Shown piece by piece: positions 20,497-28,639 of a DNA stretch of 64,000 nucleotides (the first letter of the stretch is position 1; each line of letters opens with the position of its first letter). The position numbers and the translations under genes are program-made. The stretch is from Sinorhizobium sojae CCBAU 05684 (GTDB taxonomy: Bacteria > Pseudomonadota > Alphaproteobacteria > Rhizobiales > Rhizobiaceae): contig NZ_CP023067.1 of NCBI RefSeq assembly GCF_002288525.1, positions 1,550,001 to 1,614,000 on the forward strand. Reading direction: 5' to 3'. The notes beneath the pieces were generated by a model, which was not told the origin of the DNA, did not search any database, and worked only from the letters and a program-made list of their open reading frames with translations.

Positions 20497-22110
20497 TTAC
20501 TCCTTCAAGACGCCCCCGGCCGCAGCGATCGCTTCCGGCGTGTCGAGGTCGACACGCGCGGCAGCGCCAAGCTCGACATCGATAACAGGAAGACCGCATC
20601 GCTCGACGATATGCCTTGCGCCAACGTCACCCACAAGCTGCCGCACGGCGCCAAAAGTGATTCGCGGCAGAATGACCGGATTGCCGCGCTGTCCATCGGC
20701 GACCGCGCGCACGACCGCGGCGCCGGACTCCGCATCGAAGGCGCCGACCAGCCTTGTGAGGTGCTCGGCCGTGATCCCCGGCATATCCGCGAGCATCACC
20801 AGCATGCCTCCCGTTGCTTCGTCGAGCGCTGAAAGGCCGGCCACCAGCGATGAAGCCATGCCGCTCGCATAGTCGGGATTCGAGACGAACGTCACGGGCA
20901 GACCGGCAAGCGCGGCCCTGATTTCCGGCTCACGATGCCCGGTGACGACGACCACCTTGTCCGTGGCGGCAAGCGCCGTTTCGACCGCACGGCGGACAAG
21001 CGGCACGCCGTCGAGTTCGGCGAGAAGCTTGTGCCTGCCCTCCGGCCCCATCCGGCTCGCCCGGCCAGCCGCCAGTACGACGACCGCTACCGGGCCGCGG
21101 CGTGGCGCGACGGCGGCTTCGCGCGGCTGCGGACGCGTCGGGATTTCCTTCAGCAGGCCGCCGACACCAAGCGCGGTTATATCCGTCGAACTCGGCCATT
21201 CACCGGCAAGCAACCGATCGAGAATCCAATCGAATCCGTTCTCGCGCGGACTGCGGGCGCAACCGGGAGCACCGACGACCGGAATTTCGCCAAGCCGCCC
21301 GAGGACAAGCAGGTTTCCGGGATCGACCGGCATGCCGATATGATCGACGATGCCGCCCGCACGCCGGATGGCGGCAGGCACCACATCGTACGGATCGGCG
21401 ACCGCCGAGGCGCCAAAGACAACGATCAGATCGTGCGCCGTCCTCAGTTCGGCAATGGCGTCGGCAACCGCTTCTTCTCGATGGGCCACTCGCCGTTCCG
21501 TCGCGAGATCGCTGCCTGAGCGCGCGAGGCGCGCGGCGAGCAGGATATGGGTCTTGTCCATGACCTGGACCTTAAGCGACGGCAACTGAGTTGCAACCAG
21601 GGCGACGCGGCGTGGCGCGAAGGGCTTGACCTCGAAGGGCGGCTGCGCGCTGAGCACCGCTGCGGCCTCCTCGACAAATTTCCCCGGCACAGCCAGCGGG
21701 ATGATCTTGATCGTCGCCAACATGTCGCCCGCATCGACGGCGATGTGGTCGGAAAGGCAGGCGAGCGTGATCGCAGCATCGATGCGGTTGATGCGATCCA
21801 CCACGCTACGGCTGGCGACGAAAAGCCCTCTCGCGGTGGCATAAATATTCACCCGGCCGGTCGCCGCAGGAGTAAAACGCAGGTGGTCCTGAGCGATCGC
21901 CGAGGCAATACGCGCCGCGGCCTCGTCCTCGGACAAGTCGCCCGCCTCGAGCCGAGCGACGATGACTTCGTTCACATCGGCCTCCGCCAGGAGCGCAAGG
22001 TCGGCCGCTGTCAAGCGGTGCCCCTTCGGCAGCTTTTGTGACGCGGTCTTCACCGCATGCGCGAGAATGGCGCCCTCGGCGGTAGAGAGCGCCACCGGAC
22101 CGAATTTCAT
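20497..22110 (-). CDS. MoeA-like domain fused to MocA-like nucleotidyltransferase
   Basis: 537 residues from ATG 22110 (GGGGAAG ribosome site). Residues ~1-330 resemble molybdopterin-binding MoCF/MoeA-type proteins (GHRLTAADLALL, VVFGASAVADPYDVVPAAI, VDPGNLLVLG). Residues ~345-537 are a nucleotidyltransferase with VVLAAGRASRMGPEGRHKLLAEL and MLADMPGI, as in MocA, which adds CMP to molybdopterin for xanthine-dehydrogenase-type enzymes. The fusion would join Mo insertion and cytidylylation. It overlaps the XdhC gene by ATGA, so translation is coupled. Function is inferred from domains and neighbours. Confidence 0.85.
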   Translation of the reverse strand: MKFGPVALSTAEGAILAHAVKTASQKLPKGHRLTAADLALLAEADVNEVIVARLEAGDLSEDEAAARIASAIAQDHLRFTPAATGRVNIYATARGLFVASRSVVDRINRIDAAITLACLSDHIAVDAGDMLATIKIIPLAVPGKFVEEAAAVLSAQPPFEVKPFAPRRVALVATQLPSLKVQVMDKTHILLAARLARSGSDLATERRVAHREEAVADAIAELRTAHDLIVVFGASAVADPYDVVPAAIRRAGGIVDHIGMPVDPGNLLVLGRLGEIPVVGAPGCARSPRENGFDWILDRLLAGEWPSSTDITALGVGGLLKEIPTRPQPREAAVAPRRGPVAVVVLAAGRASRMGPEGRHKLLAELDGVPLVRRAVETALAATDKVVVVTGHREPEIRAALAGLPVTFVSNPDYASGMASSLVAGLSALDEATGGMLVMLADMPGITAEHLTRLVGAFDAESGAAVVRAVADGQRGNPVILPRITFGAVRQLVGDVGARHIVERCGLPVIDVELGAAARVDLDTPEAIAAAGGVLKE

Positions 22111-22811
22111 GGTGCTTCCCCTCCCCACCCGAGCTCTCGCTTGCGCAACGCCGCGATGATCTCGGCCAATATGGCGATTGCTATTTCGGCCGGGCTCGCT
22201 GCGCCGATATCGAGGCCGATCGGAGCCCGGATCCGGCCAATATCCTCTGCCGCTACGCCAGCCTGCCGCAATCTCTCGACGCGGGCCGCATGCGTCTTAC
22301 GGCTGCCGAGGGCGCCGACATAGAAGCAGCCGGCCTCCAGGGCGGCGCGAAGCGGATGGTCATCGATCTTGGGATCATGCGTCAGCGCGGTGAGCGCCGT
22401 GTAGCGATCGAGCGGGCGCGCGGTCAACACGTCCTCCGGCCATTCCGCGATGAGCTCTGTGCCTCGAAAACGCTCCTCCGTCGCGAACGCTGTCCGGGGA
22501 TCGATGATCGACAGATCGAAGCCCGCGACCGGCGCAAACTGCCCCAGGACTTGCGAGATATGGACGGCGCCGATGACGACGATGCGCGGCGGAGGCAAGT
22601 GTACATTGATGAAGAGCGAGCGCTCGCCGAGCGTCGCCAGCGTCGGCCGCCCGGAACGGAGCGCACCGGAAATCGCGGCCTCCCATTCGGACGGCAGTGG
22701 CTCGCCCTCGAGAAGGGTTTGGGTGCGGCCGGTTGCGAGGTCGGTGACGACTACCGCAGCCCGGCGGGCGGCGCGTGCGGAATTGAGACTTTTGAGAGTG
22801 GCGATGTTCAT
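22107..22811 (-). CDS. XdhC/CoxF-like protein, C-terminal (Rossmann) part
   Basis: 234 residues with the XdhC Rossmann-type core: RIVVIGAVHISQVLGQFA, DPRTAFATEERF, THDPKIDDHPLRAAL and FYVGALGSRKTHAARVERL. XdhC proteins bind molybdenum cofactor and sulfurate or insert it into xanthine-dehydrogenase-family enzymes. The N-terminal XdhC segment is encoded separately by the gene just upstream (three bases apart), and the following gene overlaps by four bases. Confidence 0.88.
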   Translation of the reverse strand: MNIATLKSLNSARAARRAAVVVTDLATGRTQTLLEGEPLPSEWEAAISGALRSGRPTLATLGERSLFINVHLPPPRIVVIGAVHISQVLGQFAPVAGFDLSIIDPRTAFATEERFRGTELIAEWPEDVLTARPLDRYTALTALTHDPKIDDHPLRAALEAGCFYVGALGSRKTHAARVERLRQAGVAAEDIGRIRAPIGLDIGAASPAEIAIAILAEIIAALRKRELGWGGEAP

Positions 22812-22814
22812 GGA

Positions 22815-23147
22815 TCAGCCGTCGACGCGCTCGATATAGACGCGGATCCGGCCGCCACAGGAAAGGCCGACGCGCCATGCCGTCTCATCGGCGACACCGA
22901 ATTCGAGGATCTTCGGCGCGCCCGACTGGATGACGTCCGCCGCTTCGGCGATGACCGCACCTTCGACACAGCCGCCCGAAACCGAACCCTGGAAATTGCC
23001 CTCGCCGTCGATCACCAGATGACTGCCGACCGGCCTCGGCGCCGACCCCCAAGTCTCGATGACCGTCGCAAGTGCAACTGCACGGCCTTGTCTGTGCCAG
23101 GTTTCGGCGACCTGCAGAGGATCGAGGATATTCCCTTCTTTTGTCAT
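22815..23147 (-). CDS. XdhC/CoxI N-terminal-domain protein
   Basis: 110 residues with the conserved front module of XdhC/CoxI proteins: ALATVIETWGSAPRPVGSHLVID, SVSGGCVEGAVI and the C-terminal VGLSCGGRIRVYIE. It presumably works with the adjacent C-terminal XdhC partner in loading molybdenum cofactor. A GGAGAG ribosome site precedes the ATG. RIME copy 2 separates it from the CoxE-like gene upstream in the operon. Confidence 0.88.
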   Translation of the reverse strand: MTKEGNILDPLQVAETWHRQGRAVALATVIETWGSAPRPVGSHLVIDGEGNFQGSVSGGCVEGAVIAEAADVIQSGAPKILEFGVADETAWRVGLSCGGRIRVYIERVDG

Positions 23148-23173
23148 TCCATGCTCTCCCTCATCGCCTCCAC

Positions 23174-23277
23174 GGCGCCGCGCGTCTTATCAGACGCGCA
23201 AAGGTCGCTGTAGCACTTTGAATTGCTGCATGTCTTTGTCCTTAGAATCGACACCGATTGAAGGAGACATGCAGTAG
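23174..23277. repeat. RIME variant copy 2 (reverse orientation)
   Basis: It begins GCGCCGCGCGTCTTATCAG and continues into a second palindrome built from CATGTCTTTGTCCTTA and an inverted AAGGAGACATGCAG. The same second palindrome occurs in copies at 28.4 and 35.2 kb but not in the standard copies. It lies inside the cox-type operon between the CoxE-like and CoxI-like genes. Confidence 0.85.
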
Positions 23278-23299
23278 ATCAGAATGATTGCCGCGCATT

Positions 23300-24583
23300 T
23301 CAATCCCTATCATCGGGTGGATGCGCCCGTAAGCCGCCGACCGGCTTCACCAAGAACCGCCGCGGATCGGCGTTGCGCGTCCTCCGGCCGGACAGGGATT
23401 TCACCAGGTCGGCAACCGATTCGAGATTATGCACTGCACGAAGCTCGTCGACATGCGGCAGCATCGCCCTGACGCCACGCGCCCGCGCTTCGAACCCGTC
23501 GAAGCGCAGCAGCGGATTGAGCCAGATGAGGCGGCGGCAGGCGCGGTGCAGGCGATCGGTCTCGGCTTCCAACTGGGCCGTATCGTCACGCTCGAGACCG
23601 TCGGTGATCAGGAGGACCACAGCACCCTGCCCGAGTACGCGTCTGGACCAGCGCCGGTTGAACTCGTGCAGCGCTTCTCCGATTCGCGTACCGCCCGACC
23701 AGTCCTTCACCGCCGCCACGCATTCATCGAGGGCCTCGTCTGGATCGCGGTTGCGCATCTGCCGAGTGACATTCGTCAGGCGCGTGCCGAACAGGAAGGT
23801 GTGAACGCGGCGCCGCTGCTCCGTCAGCCCATGCAGAAAATGCAGGAAAATCCGTGAATATTGGCTCATCGACCCGGAAATGTCAGCCAGCACGACGACC
23901 GGTGGATGGACGAGGCGCGGTTCGCGGAAGCGCGGCAGAATGAAATCGCCCCCGAGGCGCATGGCGTCGCGCATGGTCGTGCGCGGGTCGACGCGGATCG
24001 GCCTGCGCGACGCGCGGAAGCGGCGTGTCCTCACCCGGTCGAACGGAAGAAGCAGCGACGACAGCGCTTTGCGCGCTTCCGCGATTTCGGCGGCGCTCAT
24101 CTGGGCGAAATCGGCCTTGCGAAACACCTCGCGTCCAGAAACGGTGTGACGCGCATCGAGCTCGATCTCGGACGTTTCCCGAGGCGGCCGGGCGTCTTCC
24201 CTGCCCCCGAGCAAAGCATCGCCAAGGCGCGCCTCTCCCGCGCGACGCCGCCGTTCGTCGCTCGCGCGTGGTGGCGCCACCGGCGACATCAGCGCGATCA
24301 TCTTGCGGACCAGATCGCGCCTGCGCCAGAACAGGCGGAACGCCTCGTCGAACAGGGGCTGATCCTCATGGCGCTTCAGCAACGTGCATTGAAGCGCCGC
24401 ATAGAACTCGTCACGCGATCCGATCCCGATCGCCGCGACGGCCTCGATCGCATCGGCAATGGCAGCGGGACCGATCCGCATCCCTGCGCGCCTCAGGGCG
24501 CGGGAGAAGTAGACGATATTGTCCGCGAGCCGACCCGCTCCGGGCGGTTCTTGTCTGGCGGTGCTGTCGGCACGTGGGGTCAT
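23300..24583 (-). CDS. CoxE-like VWA-domain protein
   Basis: 427 residues starting MTPRADSTARQEPP at 24583. An N-terminal helical domain (DNIVYFSRALRRAGMRIGPAAIADAI) typical of CoxE precedes a von Willebrand A domain with the MIDAS motif DISGSMS (about residue 240) and later TDGLERDD. In carbon monoxide dehydrogenase systems CoxE works with the AAA ATPase CoxD to build the CuSMo or Mo centre. The start is five bases after the CoxD-like stop. The open frame extends further upstream, but that part overlaps the ATPase gene. Confidence 0.88.
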   Translation of the reverse strand: MTPRADSTARQEPPGAGRLADNIVYFSRALRRAGMRIGPAAIADAIEAVAAIGIGSRDEFYAALQCTLLKRHEDQPLFDEAFRLFWRRRDLVRKMIALMSPVAPPRASDERRRRAGEARLGDALLGGREDARPPRETSEIELDARHTVSGREVFRKADFAQMSAAEIAEARKALSSLLLPFDRVRTRRFRASRRPIRVDPRTTMRDAMRLGGDFILPRFREPRLVHPPVVVLADISGSMSQYSRIFLHFLHGLTEQRRRVHTFLFGTRLTNVTRQMRNRDPDEALDECVAAVKDWSGGTRIGEALHEFNRRWSRRVLGQGAVVLLITDGLERDDTAQLEAETDRLHRACRRLIWLNPLLRFDGFEARARGVRAMLPHVDELRAVHNLESVADLVKSLSGRRTRNADPRRFLVKPVGGLRAHPPDDRD

Positions 24584-24588
24584 GGCGC

Positions 24589-25518
24589 TCAACCCGGCGC
24601 CGCCAGTTCGGCCTTGACCTGGGAAAGCAGCTTTCGTCCCTCCGCACCTTCGATCCGCGCTATGTCGTCCTGATATTTGAGAAGCGTCCCGAGGGTATCC
24701 GCAAGCGTCTCCGGATCGAGTGCAAGCGTATCGAGCTCGGTCAAGGCCGTCGCCCAGTCGATCGTCTCGGCGACGCCGGGATTTTTGAAAAGATCGATTG
24801 TCCTGAGCTTCTGGACATAGGCGACGATTTCCCGCGACAGGGTTTCGCTGCAGCCCGGCACCTTGCGGCGGATGATCTCCAGTTCCTGCGCCGCCTGGGG
24901 ATAGTCGACCCAATGATAGAGACAGCGCCGTTTCAGGGCGTCGTGGATTTCACGCGTCCGGTTCGTGGTGATGATGACGATGGGCGGCTCGTTTGCACGG
25001 ATCGTTCCAAGTTCAGGTATCGTCACCTGGTAGTCGGAAAGCACCTCCAGCAGAAACGCCTCGAAGGCCTCGTCGGTGCGGTCCAACTCGTCGATCAGGA
25101 ATACAGGCGCGCGCCCGGCACTGGACGAGATCGCCTGAAGCACCGGTCGGCGGATGAGGAACCGTTCGGAGAAGATATCGCTCTCGATCCTCTGCCGGTC
25201 GACCATTCCGACAGCTTCGGAGAGGCGGATCTCGAGCATCTGCGCCGGATAGTTCCATTCGTAGACGGCGGACGCGATATCGAGCCCTTCGTAGCATTGC
25301 AGCCGTATCAGCGGCCTGTCGAGGGAGCGGGCAAGCACCTTGGCAATCTCGGTCTTGCCGACCCCCGCCTCACCCTCCAGGAAGAGCGGACGCTTCATTC
25401 GGAGCGCAAGGAAGAGAACGGTCGCGAGCGCTGTTCCGGCGAGATAGTCGTGCGCCTCCAGCATCGCCGCCGTCTCGTCGATGGACCGGGGGATCCTTCC
25501 TGTCACCGGCTGCGCCAT
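24589..25518 (-). CDS. CoxD-like MoxR-family AAA ATPase
   Basis: 309 residues. Walker A is GEAGVGKTE (about residue 49), Walker B is VFLIDELDR, sensor 1 is IITTNRTRE and the arginine finger region is KRRCLYHW. MoxR/CoxD ATPases act as chaperones with VWA partners to mature metalloenzymes, and the VWA gene follows immediately. It is the first gene of the operon that runs to the TfoX-like gene. Confidence 0.9.
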   Translation of the reverse strand: MAQPVTGRIPRSIDETAAMLEAHDYLAGTALATVLFLALRMKRPLFLEGEAGVGKTEIAKVLARSLDRPLIRLQCYEGLDIASAVYEWNYPAQMLEIRLSEAVGMVDRQRIESDIFSERFLIRRPVLQAISSSAGRAPVFLIDELDRTDEAFEAFLLEVLSDYQVTIPELGTIRANEPPIVIITTNRTREIHDALKRRCLYHWVDYPQAAQELEIIRRKVPGCSETLSREIVAYVQKLRTIDLFKNPGVAETIDWATALTELDTLALDPETLADTLGTLLKYQDDIARIEGAEGRKLLSQVKAELAAPG

Positions 25519-25950
25519 GTCTCCTCCGTAAATGCATCCTTCAGTCGGACAGCGGCCGTTGCGAGCGGGAACAGCACCACCGAATCGCCCTGAGAGTCAT
25601 GATTGGCCAAATGGACGTCCACCTCATGGAAACGTTAGGTCGCCGCTTCACCATGGGCAAGAGCCGCCTCCAACCTTGTCCGTCTCATTATCTCGCTTTG
25701 CAGCCGCACCGGCGCCCTCCTAGGCCCTCGTTGGCTGCTTCGCAGACGATATTACCCGAATACAGGCAGCGCCGCTGGCCCGAGTAGCCCGGCAGACGGA
25801 AGCAGAAACAACGGCGCGTAAGACTCGGCTGTTCACCAGGCGTGTTGCCGGTCGAGGAGGCGGAGACGAAGGCCGCCTGTTTGGTGGGTCCGAGCGAATT
25901 GTCAGGGTAGACCAGGATGGCGCCGCTGCACAGCCATAGCCGCTAACGGA
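25519..25950. other. 432-base intergenic region, no convincing gene
   Basis: It lies upstream of the CoxD-like gene. A reverse-strand stretch around 25745-25925 can be read as a cysteine-rich peptide (SLTRRCFCFRLPGYSGQRRC) but has no usable start codon and matches nothing I recognise. It may be a gene remnant. A promoter for the operon must lie near 25520-25650 but no clear boxes were found. Confidence 0.35.
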
Positions 25951-26058
25951 CAAAAAAGCCCCTCCCGTCGCGGGAGGGGCTAAAGAGGGCCGATTACCGG
26001 GAAAATGGTCGGCCCGTTGGGAGGATATATCTTACGATATCAGTACGCCGCCCCACCT
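25951..26058 (-). ncRNA. Candidate small RNA with intrinsic terminator
   Basis: On the reverse strand, TTGACA at 26086-26091 could be a -35 box, with a poor -10 near 26062. Downstream come a short hairpin around GATATCGTAAGATATATC, a TCCTCCC sequence complementary to ribosome-binding sites, a 7-base stem GGGCCGA/TCGGCCC, and a terminator with a perfect 11-base stem AGCCCCTCCCG/CGGGAGGGGCT ending in six T. This layout resembles trans-acting riboregulators of rhizobia. Alternatively the terminator simply ends the phaZ-regulator transcript, 280 bases after its last stop codon. Confidence 0.45.
25952..25981 (-). terminator. Strong Rho-independent terminator
   Basis: An 11-base perfect stem with a 3-base loop (25957-25967 with 25971-25981) is followed on the reverse strand by TTTTTT. 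It ends transcription coming from higher coordinates. Confidence 0.85.
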
Positions 26059-26106
26059 GACTATTGGCGTTGGGGACGGTACGAGTGTCAAAGAGGAGGA
26101 GATAGC

Positions 26107-26229
26107 ATGTACCCAAGTCCAAGGGCTCCTATACCTGCCGTTCCCGCGCACGAAGCCAACGGGCTATTTACACAACGGACCTGGCCCCGACGCCTGACAG
26201 GAGCGAACTACCGGAAAGACCCGCCCTAG
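26107..26229 (+). CDS. Possible 40-residue small protein
   Basis: An ATG at 26107 follows a very strong ribosome site (GAGGAGGAG, 6-7 bases away). It encodes 40 residues beginning MYPSPRAPIPAVPAHEANG and rich in proline and basic residues. No family recognised and no membrane segment. It lies opposite and upstream of the candidate small RNA. The ribosome site may be chance: its complement is the TCCTCCTC found upstream of the small-RNA promoter. Confidence 0.22.
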   Translation: MYPSPRAPIPAVPAHEANGLFTQRTWPRRLTGANYRKDPP

Positions 26230-26260
26230 AAAGCGGTGCAAGCCCGTAGTCAGCAGCGTC

Positions 26261-26671
26261 TTAAGGGTCCCGTTTCTGGTTGAAGTTTTCGCCAACGTCA
26301 CCGCGCGGCAGCGCAGAACGGATGCAATTCAGCAGGTCCTGCTCCCCAAACGGTTTTGCGAGATACCCGACGATGTCCGGCCCCCATCCACGCAGATGCG
26401 CATTCTGGTTTGGATGAGCCGTCATTACCACGGTCGGAATGTTCTCGCCCATCGAGAGAAGTCGGTGGTGCAGTTCGAGTCCGCTCATTCCGGGCATATG
26501 GATGTCCGTCACCAGGCACGTCGTGCGGCGGAGATCGGGAGACCTCAAGAAATCATCCGCCGATGAAAAAGCCTCGGCGTCAAATCCCACCGACCTCATG
26601 AGCCCCTTGATGGCCTCGCGCATCGCCTCGTCGTCGTCGACGATCGCAATTTGTGGTCTTGTGGTTGGCAC
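26261..26671 (-). CDS. Receiver-only response regulator (FixJ-like)
   Basis: 136 residues, a single receiver domain with the acidic pair in VDDDEAMREA, phospho-acceptor D56 in LVTDIHMPGMSG, TAH switch residues and K in LAKPFG. No output domain. It starts with GTG, whose G is the last base of the phaZ TAG stop, so the two genes share one base and are probably translationally coupled. It may act as a phosphate sink or protein-binding switch for the large kinase at 29.6-35.2 kb. That pairing is inferred from proximity. Confidence 0.88.
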   Translation of the reverse strand: MPTTRPQIAIVDDDEAMREAIKGLMRSVGFDAEAFSSADDFLRSPDLRRTTCLVTDIHMPGMSGLELHHRLLSMGENIPTVVMTAHPNQNAHLRGWGPDIVGYLAKPFGEQDLLNCIRSALPRGDVGENFNQKRDP

Positions 26672-28053
26672 TACCGCCTCCCGAATTCGCCAACAGAGTC
26701 GTCTCGATCTCTGGCTGCGGCTGGTTGCGGCGATGCGTGGCCTATCGGTGTCACAGATGTTCTTCGCCCGGTTGGTGGTGCTGTGGTGGCAACAATCCCG
26801 CCAGAACTCATCGACTGTTTCAGTATGAAATGGGCGATTTGGGGCACGATCTGGGCGCGAAAGCGGGAACCGTTGAATACGCCGTAATGACCAACCCCAT
26901 TTTGGAGATGGTAGGCCTTCTTGTGCGGCGGCAGGTTGGGCGTGAGTTCGAGGGCCGCTCTTGTCTGACCGATGCCGGTGATGTCGTCCTTCTCACCCTC
27001 GACGACCATGATGGCACAGTGCCGAATGGCGCTCAGGTCGACGCGTTTCCCGCGATGGATCATGTCGCCCTTGGGCAAGGCATGGCGGAGGAAGACTTGT
27101 TCCACCGTCTGCAGATAGAACTCGGCAGTCAGGTCCATGACAGCCAGGTATTCGTTGTAGAAGTCGCGATGCTTCTCAGCCGCGTCGCCGTCGCCGTCGA
27201 CGAGATGCTTGAACATCTCGTAGTGGGCGCTGATATGCCGGTCGATATTCATCGCAACGAAACTGGAGAGCTGCATAAACCCCGGATAGACGTCGCGCCG
27301 GGAACCCGGATAGGTCTGCGGTACCTTTGAGATGCAGTGCCTCCTGAACCAATCGATGCCGCGCGTCTCGGCGAGCCGGTTCACCTCCGTTGGAGAGTGG
27401 CGCGTGTCGACCGGCCCGGCGATGAGCGTCATTGAACGCGGCGCTAGCGGAACGTTGCCGGCCTCCATGGAGGCGATGGCTGCGAGCACCGGCACGGAGG
27501 CTTGGCAGACCGCCAGAATGTGGAGGTCGGGCCCGAGCGAATGGAACATCGAAATGAGGTAATCGATGTAATCGTTGAGATCGAATCGCCCGTGTGACAG
27601 CGGCACATGGCGCGCGTCGGCCCAGTCGGTGATGAAGACCTGATGGGTAGGTAGGAAGGCCTCGACCGTGCCACGCAGGAGGGTAGCGAAATGGCCCGAC
27701 ATCGGGGCAACCAACAGGAGCTTCGGTTGCGGCTTCGTTTCCCCGAGCTTCCGATCGAACGCGATCACCCGGCCGAAGGGGCGTTCCCAGGCGACGCGTT
27801 CGCTCACTCCGACCTGCTGGCCATCAATGAGCGTGCTTGTAAGTCCGAACGCGGGCTTGTTGTAGCGCCGCGTCGTCCCCTCGAAGAGCTGACAGGCAGC
27901 GGCGATGGTCCGCCCGTAGGACGTTCCAGCGAAAGGGTTGATCGGGTCCTCGAAGAAGCGCTTCATGCCCCGCGTGGTTGCCCGTGCCGGCGTGACCAAC
28001 CAATGTGCCGCTTCATACCAGAGATAGGCGGGATTGGAGAGGACATGGCTCAT
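26671..28053 (-). CDS. phaZ: Intracellular poly(3-hydroxybutyrate) depolymerase
   Basis: 460 residues from the ATG at 28053 (AGGAG ribosome site). It belongs to the short-chain intracellular PHA depolymerase family, which degrades PHB granules. The nucleophile is a cysteine, C183 in AVCQASVPV, at the same position as in Ralstonia PhaZ1 (from memory). The acid is in EGEKDD (356-357) and the histidine is H389 in NGVGHYG. A proline- and serine-rich tail of about 45 residues extends past the usual family end. No phaA/B/C or phasin gene is nearby. It is coupled to a receiver protein, which suggests regulated PHB use. Confidence 0.92.
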   Translation of the reverse strand: MSHVLSNPAYLWYEAAHWLVTPARATTRGMKRFFEDPINPFAGTSYGRTIAAACQLFEGTTRRYNKPAFGLTSTLIDGQQVGVSERVAWERPFGRVIAFDRKLGETKPQPKLLLVAPMSGHFATLLRGTVEAFLPTHQVFITDWADARHVPLSHGRFDLNDYIDYLISMFHSLGPDLHILAVCQASVPVLAAIASMEAGNVPLAPRSMTLIAGPVDTRHSPTEVNRLAETRGIDWFRRHCISKVPQTYPGSRRDVYPGFMQLSSFVAMNIDRHISAHYEMFKHLVDGDGDAAEKHRDFYNEYLAVMDLTAEFYLQTVEQVFLRHALPKGDMIHRGKRVDLSAIRHCAIMVVEGEKDDITGIGQTRAALELTPNLPPHKKAYHLQNGVGHYGVFNGSRFRAQIVPQIAHFILKQSMSSGGIVATTAPPTGRRTSVTPIGHASPQPAAARDRDDSVGEFGRR

Positions 28054-28366
28054 CGAAAACTCCTGTGCGTGGAATGCGAGAACCACCGTTGATCGGCAGT
28101 TCTTGTGTCCATTGCTTTTGCCGGAAGCGGTCTGGGGCTATCGACCAGATTTGCCGCTTGTCCCGACCAGAGTAATCCGGTGAGCCCTTCCCTTCGATTG
28201 TACGTAACGTTCAGCGGCACGGCTAAAGGCTTGCAATACCTATACCTTCGTCTAATAATGTGTGCCGTATTCGGTCGGTAGAGCGTCGCCAGTCCTGGCC
28301 TCGTGCCGCCCACAAGGTATGCGGATCGGGTCCGTGAAGCAGCCGCCAGAGACGTGAGCGCGGGAA
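28054..28366. other. Divergent intergenic region between phaZ and the LuxR-type regulator
   Basis: It holds the phaZ promoter side. A TACGTAACGTT sequence with dyad symmetry at 28201-28211 is a possible operator for a LuxR-type regulator. No gene or terminator is seen. The region continues to 28639 past a RIME copy, where a 12-base palindrome GGGGCATGCCCC lies at 28599-28610, 30 bases before the regulator gene. Confidence 0.35.
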
Positions 28367-28442
28367 AAGCGTCTTACCAGACGCTTGCTTTGAATCGCCG
28401 CATGTCTTTGTCCTGAAACCGAGGTCGGTTAAGGAGGCATGA
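28367..28442. repeat. Degenerate RIME variant copy 3
   Basis: It contains GCGTCTTACCAGACGC followed by CATGTCTTTGTCCTGAAACC and the inverted arm GGTTAAGGAGGCATG. It is the same variant second palindrome as in the 23.2 and 35.2 kb copies, with the central GCAAAGGTCGCTGTAGC segment deleted. Confidence 0.75.
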
Positions 28443-28639
28443 GGAGGCGCAAGATGCTCGGAGGGGCAGCCCGCTCATCTCGTACTGGCAGCGAAGAAGA
28501 CCCGTCTCGACACCGGCGAAGGAAGCGGAGTGTTCACATTGCGTCACAGGCACCGTGCTGGTTGGCCGTCCCTTAACACTCCCTCGACGGGTACCGATGG
28601 GGCATGCCCCCGCAGAGAATCTAACATCATGGGTCGACA

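Noticed and set aside
25720-25953. A 77-codon reverse frame upstream of the CoxD-like gene
   Set aside because: No ribosome site and no motif, and an alternative frame in the same stretch looks equally protein-like. Not supported as a gene.
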